Part shown: one piece after another, positions 1-5,750 of the stretch
How the letters are laid out: each line of letters begins with the position of its first letter
Position numbering within the stretch: the stretch's first letter is position 1
Origin: an uncultured Fibrobacterota bacterium
GTDB lineage: Bacteria > Fibrobacterota > Chitinivibrionia > Chitinivibrionales > Chitinispirillaceae
Assembly: GCA_903888815.1 (NCBI GenBank)
Contig: CAISVC010000429.1
Span: forward strand, 1 to 6,608
Direction: 5' to 3'
DNA: 6,608 nt
Translations under genes and position numbers: made by a program
Notes under the pieces: model-generated
What the model was told of the DNA's origin: nothing
Databases searched by the model: none
What the model saw: the letters and a program-made list of their open reading frames with translations, nothing else

Positions 1-132
1 CCTCCGGGTGGCGGTATGGGTGGCGGTGGCATGGGCGGCCCTCCGGGTGGCGGTATGGGTGGCGGTGGCATGGGCGGCCCTCCGGGTGGCGGTATGGGTG
101 GCGGTGGCATGGGCGGCCCTCCGGGTGGCGGT
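1..132 (+). repeat. 39-bp tandem repeat, three perfect copies plus 15 bp of a fourth
   Basis: Copies lie at 1-39, 40-78 and 79-117 and are identical base for base. Positions 118-132 repeat the first 15 bases before the sequence diverges. The array continues to the window edge, so the true copy number is unknown. The period is a multiple of three, so gain or loss of copies keeps the frame. Complete identity, including third codon positions, points to recent expansion by slippage or recombination. It also makes this a place where assemblies often collapse. Confidence 0.95.
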
Positions 133-195
133 GGTCCCCCGAGTATGCCGGAACCATTCAAGATGAATTTTTCGATACTCCTGGCGAAAAAATAA
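1..195 (+). CDS. 3' end of a gene for a protein with a Gly/Met/Pro-rich repeat tail (5' end outside window)
   Basis: The window opens inside a reading frame (frame 1) that ends at TAA 193-195. The visible 64 residues are three identical copies of the 13-residue unit PPGGGMGGGGMGG, a short fourth partial copy, then a non-repetitive end with SMPEPFK and a terminus MNFSILLAKK. The frame is supported because the 39-bp DNA period is exactly 13 codons and the repeat codes for only Gly, Pro and Met. I do not recognise the protein; everything N-terminal is missing, so no domain or location can be assigned. Such tails are usually flexible and disordered. Regularly spaced Met could bind soft metals such as Cu(I), but nothing here shows that. 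There is one PPG per unit rather than a continuous Gly-X-Y pattern, so it is not collagen-like. Function unknown; confident only that this is coding sequence. Confidence 0.75.
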   Translation, partial: PPGGGMGGGGMGGPPGGGMGGGGMGGPPGGGMGGGGMGGPPGGGGPPSMPEPFKMNFSILLAKK

Positions 196-350
196 CGCAA
201 CCTTGATTATCGTCCCTTCCTTCAGGGAAAGTGTATGATAATTTGTCGAAAATGGAAACATTATCACGGGATATTCTATCGTAATATATAAGTAAAACAA
301 GTGCGTATCCGGGACGTCGACGCATAACGAACAAAATTCCATTGGTCAAG

Positions 351-358
351 AAGGGGGA
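351..358 (+). promoter_or_regulatory. Strong ribosome binding site for the ferritin-like gene
   Basis: AAGGGGGA lies 5 nt before ATG 364. It is the most convincing Shine-Dalgarno match among the genes here and supports this start for a gene that could otherwise look doubtful because it is small and divergent. Confidence 0.7.
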
Positions 359-363
359 AGCTT

Positions 364-867
364 ATGGATTTTTCGCCGGACGATCTTACCATGCAGATAG
401 CCGAGGCGCTGGAACGATACAAAAAGACGTTCTACGAGTCATTAGCTACCATATGTAACAACGTCCGTATAGCGGCCATAGCGACATCTCTTGCGAATGC
501 TGAAGGAGAGCACCTTTCCGCCCTCAGGCGCATGCGGGAGGTGCAACCCCCACTTAACCGCTGCCGGCAATGTACTGAGGAGGAACTTTATATAGCGGCA
601 AAGGAGTCCGTATGGCATATCGTTTTCCCTGACACGAGCAAGGTTCGCACGGCCTTATCGTCTTCTGAGATCCGAAAGGCATTAGATCTGGCAATAGCAA
701 TGGAAACTCAGTCAGCTGCCTTCTACACAGGGCTGGCCGGCATTACCGGGCCGAACGCAGCGGTCTTGTCCCGACTGGCAAAAGAGAAAAATGAACACTT
801 AAGCATACTCACTGAGCAACGCAAATGGTTTTCCTGTAAACTGTATCATGTTTTTCGTAAACGATAA
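364..867 (+). CDS. Ferritin-like (rubrerythrin-type) four-helix protein, 167 aa
   Basis: The protein has two helix-pair halves. In half 1, E17 lies six residues before an FY pair (F23-Y24), followed by E47-G-E-H50 (ExxH). In half 2, E114 lies six residues before F120-Y121, followed by E141-K-N-E-H145. This arrangement of Glu, ExxH, Glu, ExxH is the ligand pattern of rubrerythrin/ferritin-like diiron proteins. The second ExxH is imperfect: the residue three before H145 is Lys142, with Glu at 141 and 144. A CxxC (C67-R-Q-C70) lies between the halves; there is no C-terminal rubredoxin domain. No signal peptide is seen, so it is probably cytoplasmic. The start at 364 is supported by a strong AAGGGGGA site ending 5-6 nt upstream. 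It sits 168 nt after the repeat protein and 109 nt before the exporter operon. Possible roles are iron or peroxide handling, or a structural remnant if the site no longer binds two metals. Confidence 0.7.
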   Translation: MDFSPDDLTMQIAEALERYKKTFYESLATICNNVRIAAIATSLANAEGEHLSALRRMREVQPPLNRCRQCTEEELYIAAKESVWHIVFPDTSKVRTALSSSEIRKALDLAIAMETQSAAFYTGLAGITGPNAAVLSRLAKEKNEHLSILTEQRKWFSCKLYHVFRKR

Positions 868-976
868 ACACTAAAACAAGGCATCCTTTTCTGACAAAAT
901 AAACAAGACCGCACCAAGGAACACTGACGCATGACAAACAGAAAGTCGTCAGAAATCGGCTCGGAAAACAGCACCT

Positions 977-2326
977 ATGAACCTGCAACGTGTTTCGATA
1001 TGTATCGGTACGGCAAGTGTTATCCTTCTGTGGTCCACAGCAGGCAACGCCCAGGACTCCCTCCGTATCTTTAACCTGAACTATGTGCTGACCAAAACGC
1101 TTGCTTTCAATAACGATATTAAAAAAGCAACGACAACGGTGATAACGTCTGGTATCGGCGTACGACAGGCGAAATCAAATTTTCTGCCCTCGGTAAGCAC
1201 CGGTGCCGATCTGACCGAGCGGATTACAGGCCGCTCCGACCCGAGTTCGAACATTTCTACGAACGTCAATGTATCGGCCGACATGATGCTCTTCAGCGGT
1301 TTTTCAAAAATCGCTTCGTTACGCAACGCTAAAAGCACGTATCTGGCAAACGTCAGTACGCTTGAGGCTCAGAAACAATTGGCGCTCTATACGGCTTTTG
1401 CGTATTATATCCAAGCGTTTCTCGACAGCGAGATAGTCAGAATCCAGACGGAAAATCTCAACGCCGAAACCAAGTTACTGGAGAAAATCGAAGCGTTTCA
1501 GGAGTCGGGACAGCGGTCCATCGGCGATGTGCTGACGCAGAAATCCACGGCCGCAAAGGCGGAGCTTACGCTCGTCAATGCCCGCCATGATTATAACATG
1601 AGTAGACTCAAACTGCTCCGGCTCATGGGTGAAGATTCTCTGCGCACTGATTTTTCCCTTGCGTCACCGCTGCCCGATTCCACAGACCTTTCTATCCGGC
1701 TGTCGTCCGACACGACACTATCCGCGACTCTCGTGCACAGAAAGGACGTGGAGGCCCAGCGACATGCCATCAAAGCTTCTTACGCTCAGATCACCCAAGC
1801 TAAAAGCGGCTACTGGCCGTCTCTTTCCCTTGGTGCCAGCACCTCGTCTGGCTATTCCAGCGGTTCAGGAGCTGTCGATTATAAATTGTTTGATGATAAT
1901 CTTAACACCTTGATCAGCGTTTCGCTTTCTTTCCTGATTTTTGACAAGTTTACGGCTAAAAATAACGTAGCGACCGCGAAAATGAGGACACAACAGGAAG
2001 AGAACAACCTGAAGGAACTCCAGCGGCAAACCATCTTCGAAGTCAGACAGGCGCTACTCGATTATCATGCCGCCGAAGAGCAGGTGCGCGTAACCCAAGT
2101 TGAAATCGAATCGGCAACGCAGGCGCTTGACGCCATTCAAGCCCGTTATGACGTCGGGGCAGCGACATTGACAGACCTTATCCAGTCGCGCAGCCAGTAT
2201 CTTACCGCCCTGAACGATCGCGCTGAAGCGAAGGTCACCCTCGCCCTCAAAACCGTCGGCGTAGGCTACTATTGCGGCACCATTCCGGAAATACTTTCCC
2301 TCTACACCGGCACTGAACAGCACTGA
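977..2326 (+). CDS. TolC-like outer-membrane efflux channel protein (OEP family), 449 aa
   Basis: This is the outer-membrane factor of a tripartite exporter, forming the trimeric barrel and periplasmic tunnel. The N-terminus looks like a signal peptide, with a hydrophobic stretch at about 8-20 and an A-G-N-A cleavage site near residue 25/26. Two OEP repeats follow, about 33-220 and 245-430. Each has a strand motif of the 'P-S-[VL]-S' type (PSVSTGADL at 71 and PSLSLGAS at 281) followed by long helical stretches. The second repeat carries the family motif RYDVGAATLTDLIQSRSQYL (390-409). Length is usual for the family. It is first in the exporter operon, and the fusion-protein gene starts 11 nt after its stop. 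The site before its ATG is weak (GGAA, 10 nt upstream), so initiation may be inefficient or the start may need checking, but the signal peptide fits this start. Substrate unknown. Confidence 0.93.
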   Translation: MNLQRVSICIGTASVILLWSTAGNAQDSLRIFNLNYVLTKTLAFNNDIKKATTTVITSGIGVRQAKSNFLPSVSTGADLTERITGRSDPSSNISTNVNVSADMMLFSGFSKIASLRNAKSTYLANVSTLEAQKQLALYTAFAYYIQAFLDSEIVRIQTENLNAETKLLEKIEAFQESGQRSIGDVLTQKSTAAKAELTLVNARHDYNMSRLKLLRLMGEDSLRTDFSLASPLPDSTDLSIRLSSDTTLSATLVHRKDVEAQRHAIKASYAQITQAKSGYWPSLSLGASTSSGYSSGSGAVDYKLFDDNLNTLISVSLSFLIFDKFTAKNNVATAKMRTQQEENNLKELQRQTIFEVRQALLDYHAAEEQVRVTQVEIESATQALDAIQARYDVGAATLTDLIQSRSQYLTALNDRAEAKVTLALKTVGVGYYCGTIPEILSLYTGTEQH

Positions 2327-2337
2327 AAGAGGCAGCC

Positions 2338-3585
2338 ATGAAAACAACCGCTTTCCACAAAATGATGAAAATATTTCTGTTGATTCTCACTGGAGTCGCT
2401 ATTGTTTTCCTGTTCATCCTGTTCTGCAGGCCGAAAAACGCCGGTAAAAACACGTATCAAGTGTCGCAGCTCAGCCGAGGCGACATCAAAGTGACCGTAT
2501 CCAGTACCGGGACGCTGGCGGCCCATGATACCGTTGAGGTGGGTACCGAAGTCTCCGGCACCGTTAAAGAAATTTTTGTCGATTATAACCAGAATGTGAA
2601 AAAGGGGCAGTTGCTGGCGAGGCTCAAAACCGATCTTCTCGAATCATCCGTCCTTGATGCGAAGGCGAATCTGGCAAAGGCCCAGGCGCAATCCGAAGAA
2701 GCGCGGATCAATTACGGTAAAAACAAAACACTTTACGAAAAAGGGTTCCTGTCGGAAAAGGAATTTCTTCCCTTTAAAACCGCCAACGAAACCGCCAATG
2801 CCAGCCTTCAGTCGGCGCAAGCCGCGCTTGACCGTGCGAAGACCAATCTGGAATACGCCATCATCCGTTCGCCAATTGATGGCATTATCCTTGAACGCGC
2901 CATTGAAGTCGGCCAGACCGTTGCCGCAAGCTTCTCGACGCCAAAAATGTTCGTTATCGCCCAAGATCTTTCAAAAATGAGGATTAAGGCGCTCGTCGAC
3001 GAAACCGACATCAGTCAGATCAAAACGAACCAAGCGGTAACATTCACCGTGTCTGCGTACCCGGAAAAAACTTTTTCGGGAAAGGTTTTTCAAATCCGCC
3101 GCCAGCCGATCAATGTATCGAATGTCGTCAATTATTCAGTCATCGTCGATGCGCCCAACGAGGAAAACCTGCTTTTCCCGGGAATGACCACGACCATTGA
3201 GTTCATCGTAAATCAGGCAAAGGACGTTCTTCTTGTTTCCAGCGAAGCTCTTAAATTCACGCCACCGCTGAACATGAAGCACGGCCCTAAACGCGGCAGG
3301 CCTGGCAAGGATATGCCTAAAATGGACGGAGGGGGCGGTTTGCCTCCTCCGCCACCGGACTTCATGGCAGAATCCGCGAATAAGGATGTGGGAATACTGT
3401 GGAGTCTCGATGAAAAAGGCAACCTTAAGCCAAATCGCGTGAAGGCCGGTCTTTCCGATGAATTAAATACCGCCGTTTATGGAGAGCAGCTCAGCGAAGG
3501 CATGAATATCATTACCGGATATGCAACGGGCGTTGCAAAGAAAAATACAGCATCCTCCATGCCCAGACCGCCAGGATTCTTTTAA
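2338..3585 (+). CDS. MacA-like periplasmic adaptor (membrane-fusion protein, HlyD/RND-MFP family), 415 aa
   Basis: It bridges the inner-membrane ABC transporter and the outer-membrane channel. A single N-terminal membrane anchor lies at about 11-30, with the bulk in the periplasm. Domain order: first lipoyl half (about 66-97, EVGTEVSGTVKEIFVDYNQN), a helical hairpin of about 100-170 rich in Ala, Gln and Lys (TolC contact), second lipoyl half (about 173-208, including RSPIDGIILERAIEVGQTV), beta-barrel domain (about 212-300, including VDETDISQIKTNQAV and the FPGMTTTIEF motif), then a membrane-proximal domain. Residues 312-341 form an extra Gly/Pro/Lys-rich insert ending GGGGLPPPPP, and the C-terminus is PRPPGFF. 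AAGAGG at 2327-2332 supports the start. MacA is the closest family by domain order and by the adjacent MacB-like genes, but orthology to E. coli MacA is not implied. Confidence 0.93.
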   Translation: MKTTAFHKMMKIFLLILTGVAIVFLFILFCRPKNAGKNTYQVSQLSRGDIKVTVSSTGTLAAHDTVEVGTEVSGTVKEIFVDYNQNVKKGQLLARLKTDLLESSVLDAKANLAKAQAQSEEARINYGKNKTLYEKGFLSEKEFLPFKTANETANASLQSAQAALDRAKTNLEYAIIRSPIDGIILERAIEVGQTVAASFSTPKMFVIAQDLSKMRIKALVDETDISQIKTNQAVTFTVSAYPEKTFSGKVFQIRRQPINVSNVVNYSVIVDAPNEENLLFPGMTTTIEFIVNQAKDVLLVSSEALKFTPPLNMKHGPKRGRPGKDMPKMDGGGGLPPPPPDFMAESANKDVGILWSLDEKGNLKPNRVKAGLSDELNTAVYGEQLSEGMNIITGYATGVAKKNTASSMPRPPGFF

Positions 3586-3607
3586 CCACGGAAATGCGGG
3601 CGCAACA

Positions 3608-4337
3608 ATGCTACTATTGAAAAATGTTCAAAAAACCTACGCAATGGGTGAAGCCGTGGTACATGCCCTCAGAGGGGTTGATCTCCACATATCGCCGGGT
3701 GAATTCATAGCGATCATGGGGGGCCTCGGGTTCGGGAAAATCGACCCTAATGAATATCATCGGATGTCTTGACCGTCCGACGTCGGGCGACTATAGCATC
3801 AATGGAACGAATGTCGCCGGCATGACGAAAAACGAGCTTGCGGCCCTGCGCAATAACACCATCGGGTTCGTTTTTCAGGGATTCAACCTGCTGTCGAAAA
3901 CCACCGCGCTAGAAAACGTCGAGCTTCCGCTGCTGTACCAGAGGAAAGGAAGGCGGAAGGACGCACGCGAACTCGCGCTCGCCTCGCTGCAGGCAGTCGG
4001 GCTGGCGCAACGGGTCCACCATGAACCCACGCAACTTTCCGGAGGGCAGCAGCAGAGAATTGCCATTGCCCGCGCATTAGTCAATAATCCGAAACTGCTC
4101 TTGGCCGATGAACCCACCGGAAACCTCGACAGTCTCACGTCCATTGAAATCATGGCGATTTTTCAGCAGTTAAACGACCGCGGCATTACGATCGTTCTTG
4201 TCACTCATGAAACAGACATCGCTGCATATGCAAAACGGCTCATTGAAATGAAAGACGGCCGTATCATTAAAGACGAACCTATCGCCATTCGCAAATCAGC
4301 AGTAGGCCGAGTTGAAAAAACAGCGCCGACCGCGTAA
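3608..4337 (+). pseudogene. MacB/LolD-type ABC transporter ATPase, broken by a one-base frameshift in Walker A
   Basis: This ATPase would power the exporter. Reading starts at ATG 3608 (MLLLKNVQKTYAMGEAVVHAL) but stops at TGA 3770-3772 after 54 codons. The rest continues in another frame to TAA 4335-4337. Removing one G from the six-G run at 3718-3723 joins them into a 242-residue protein of normal family length. In that protein the motifs are Walker A GASGSGKST (38-46), Q-loop Q90, signature LSGGQ (143-147), Walker B LLLADEP (163-169, catalytic E168) and H-loop H200. NxxGCLDRPTSG and DEPTGNLD are typical of the MacB/LolD/FtsE subfamily. Taken as written, an internal ATG at 3750 opens a 195-codon frame that lacks Walker A and could not bind ATP normally. 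The gene lies 22 nt after the fusion-protein gene and 23 nt before the permease ATG. Sequencing error is as plausible as true inactivation. Confidence 0.9.
3718..3723 (+). other. G6 homopolymer, site of the ATPase frameshift
   Basis: The sequence reads AT-GGGGGG-CCTCGG. With five G it reads Met-Gly-Ala-Ser-Gly-Ser-Gly-Lys-Ser-Thr, a textbook Walker A. With six G it reads Met-Gly-Gly-Leu-Gly-Phe-Gly-Lys-Ile-Asp and runs to a stop. The disruption is thus located to this run with little ambiguity. Confidence 0.92.
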
Positions 4338-4345
4338 ATCATCCC

Positions 4346-4352
4346 GGAAAGG
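4346..4352 (+). promoter_or_regulatory. Ribosome binding site deciding the permease start (ATG 4361 over TTG 4355)
   Basis: GGAAAGG lies 8 nt before ATG 4361 but only 2 nt before an in-frame TTG at 4355. The spacing favours ATG 4361, which removes two residues (Met-Ser) from the longest possible reading frame. Confidence 0.65.
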
Positions 4353-4360
4353 CATTGTCT

Positions 4361-5569
4361 ATGATTACCTCGCTTATAAGAATCGCCCTTCGGAGCATTC
4401 TGAAAAACCGCATGCGAACGCTGCTCACCATGCTCGGCATCATCATCGGCGTCGGCGCGGTCATTTCCATGGTATCCATCGGACAGGGCGCACAACACAA
4501 GATCCAGTCGCAGATCGAATCAATGGGGACCAACCTTCTCACCATCTTTCCCGGATCAGGCAGGTTCGGAGGTGTTCGTCAGACCATCAACAAAATGACG
4601 CTTGAAGACGCGGAAAAAATAAAAAAAGAGGCGTCAGCTGTAGCAAAGGTGTCGGCCGTCGTCCGCATATCAGCGCAAGTCATAGCCGGCACGAAAAACT
4701 TGAACACCTCGATCAACGGCGTTTCACCGGATTACTTTTCGATCCGCTCATGGTCGACACAATCGGGTGCTCTTTTTACCGAGCGTGATATAAAAACGCT
4801 CGCCAAGGTCGCCGTTCTGGGCAAAACGGTGGCCGATAACCTGTTCCCTGATAGAAACCCGGTAGGTTGTCAGGTGCGCATCCGGAACGTACCCTTCAAA
4901 GTCGTCGGCGTACTGACAGAAAAAGGCACCTCGGCAGGTCCGGGTGGCGATCAGGACGACTGTATTTATACGCCGGTAACAACAGCGATCAACCGTCTTA
5001 CGGGCGGCAGAAACGTGAACCAGATACTCGTCAGCGCCCGGTCGCAGGAAGAGATGGACATCGCCCAGTCGCAAATTACTGCAATCATGCGCGAACAGCA
5101 CAACCTGCATAAAAACGAGGCCAATGATTTCTCCATCATGAACCAGACCGAAATCGTTACTATGGCGGCAGAGAGCACGCAGGTATTCACCCTATTGCTG
5201 GGATCAATAGCAGGCGTTTCGCTCATTGTCGGCGGCATCGGCATCATGAACATCATGCTGGTATCGGTCACCGAACGTACCAGGGAAATTGGCATCCGCC
5301 TCGCGGTGGGCGCACGGGGGACGGATATTCTCATTCAGTTTATTGTCGAAGCGGCTGTTATAAGCATGGTTGGCGGCATCGTTGGAATTATTGCGGGAAT
5401 CGGTCTTTTGATACTTTTGAATCTTATTTTCAATGTATCAACGGTTATTTCACCGTTAATAGTAGTTATCGCTTTTTTGTTCTCTGGTTTTGTCGGTGTA
5501 TTCTTCGGCTTTTATCCCGCCAAACGTGCATCCAATATGGATCCTATTGAGGCGCTCAGGTATGAGTAA
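4361..5569 (+). CDS. MacB-like ABC transporter permease (FtsX fold with MacB periplasmic core domain), 402 aa
   Basis: This is the inner-membrane subunit of the exporter. Four membrane segments are visible: TM1 at about 20-41, then TM2 about 275-300, TM3 about 324-353 and TM4 about 362-386. A large periplasmic domain of about 230 residues lies between TM1 and TM2, the MacB/LolC/FtsX layout. The N-terminal R-x-L-L-T-M-L-G-I-I-I-G-V-G motif, the cytoplasmic coupling segment VTERTREIGIRLAVGARG (303-320) and the ending PAKRASNMDPIEALRYE are strongly conserved family features. Unlike E. coli MacB, where ATPase and permease are fused, they are separate genes here, as in YknY/YknZ-type systems. Two such chains should pair. 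The gene is intact even though the ATPase gene just upstream carries a frameshift. Its last 200 bases are clearly more AT-rich than the rest of the operon. Substrate cannot be predicted; relatives export peptides, macrolides, lipoproteins or siderophores. Confidence 0.94.
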   Translation: MITSLIRIALRSILKNRMRTLLTMLGIIIGVGAVISMVSIGQGAQHKIQSQIESMGTNLLTIFPGSGRFGGVRQTINKMTLEDAEKIKKEASAVAKVSAVVRISAQVIAGTKNLNTSINGVSPDYFSIRSWSTQSGALFTERDIKTLAKVAVLGKTVADNLFPDRNPVGCQVRIRNVPFKVVGVLTEKGTSAGPGGDQDDCIYTPVTTAINRLTGGRNVNQILVSARSQEEMDIAQSQITAIMREQHNLHKNEANDFSIMNQTEIVTMAAESTQVFTLLLGSIAGVSLIVGGIGIMNIMLVSVTERTREIGIRLAVGARGTDILIQFIVEAAVISMVGGIVGIIAGIGLLILLNLIFNVSTVISPLIVVIAFLFSGFVGVFFGFYPAKRASNMDPIEALRYE

Positions 5570-5592
5570 ACAAAAGTATATGCCATATAACT

Positions 5593-5628
5593 TGGGTGGA
5601 AAAACGAATTTCTATGTTTATCCACCTG
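5593..5628 (+). other. Intergenic hairpin after the exporter operon, without a U-tract
   Basis: GGTGGA (5595-5600) pairs with TCCACC (5621-5626). After one A-A mismatch, AAAC (5602-5605) pairs with GTTT (5616-5619), leaving a 10-nt loop. Two outer G-T pairs can extend the stem. No run of T follows on either strand, so it is not a standard intrinsic terminator. It may stabilise or end the operon transcript, or sit in the leader of the sigma factor mRNA. No gene is supported in the 181-nt spacer 5570-5750. Confidence 0.4.
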
Positions 5629-5750
5629 CACCAAAAAACAAACTACCTGTCGGACATATTGGATTATGATTGTGTCTGTTTTTCCAGAGGAACGTCTCGA
5701 ATCAGTCTTCACCTGACTTACTACTCTTTAACATCGTACACCGGGGAACT

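Noticed and set aside
1..132. CRISPR or intergenic satellite interpretation of the tandem repeat
   Set aside because: Units are directly adjacent with no spacers, and the period keeps an open reading frame that ends in a normal stop, so it is a coding repeat.
213..228. Possible terminator TCCCT/AGGGA after the repeat-protein gene
   Set aside because: The stem is only 5 bp and no T-run follows.
243..292. Candidate promoter hexamers before the ferritin-like gene (for example TTATCA 261-266 and TATATA 285-290, 18-nt spacer)
   Set aside because: The match is weak in AT-rich DNA, and the host sigma factor looks FCB-like, so the E. coli consensus is not a reliable guide.
158..349. 63-codon minus-strand reading frame between the first two genes
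   Set aside because: It overlaps the end of the repeat-protein gene, shows no recognisable motif, and reads against all supported genes.
931..1074. Possible 47-codon leader ORF with an AAGGA 10 nt upstream, overlapping the start of the channel gene in another frame
   Set aside because: Its translation shows no recognisable features, the overlap with the channel signal peptide is long (98 nt), and the Shine-Dalgarno spacing is poor. Chance is the simpler explanation.
5440..5457. Perfect 6-bp inverted repeat AACGGT/ACCGTT with a 6-nt loop
   Set aside because: It lies inside the permease coding sequence and is short enough to occur by chance.
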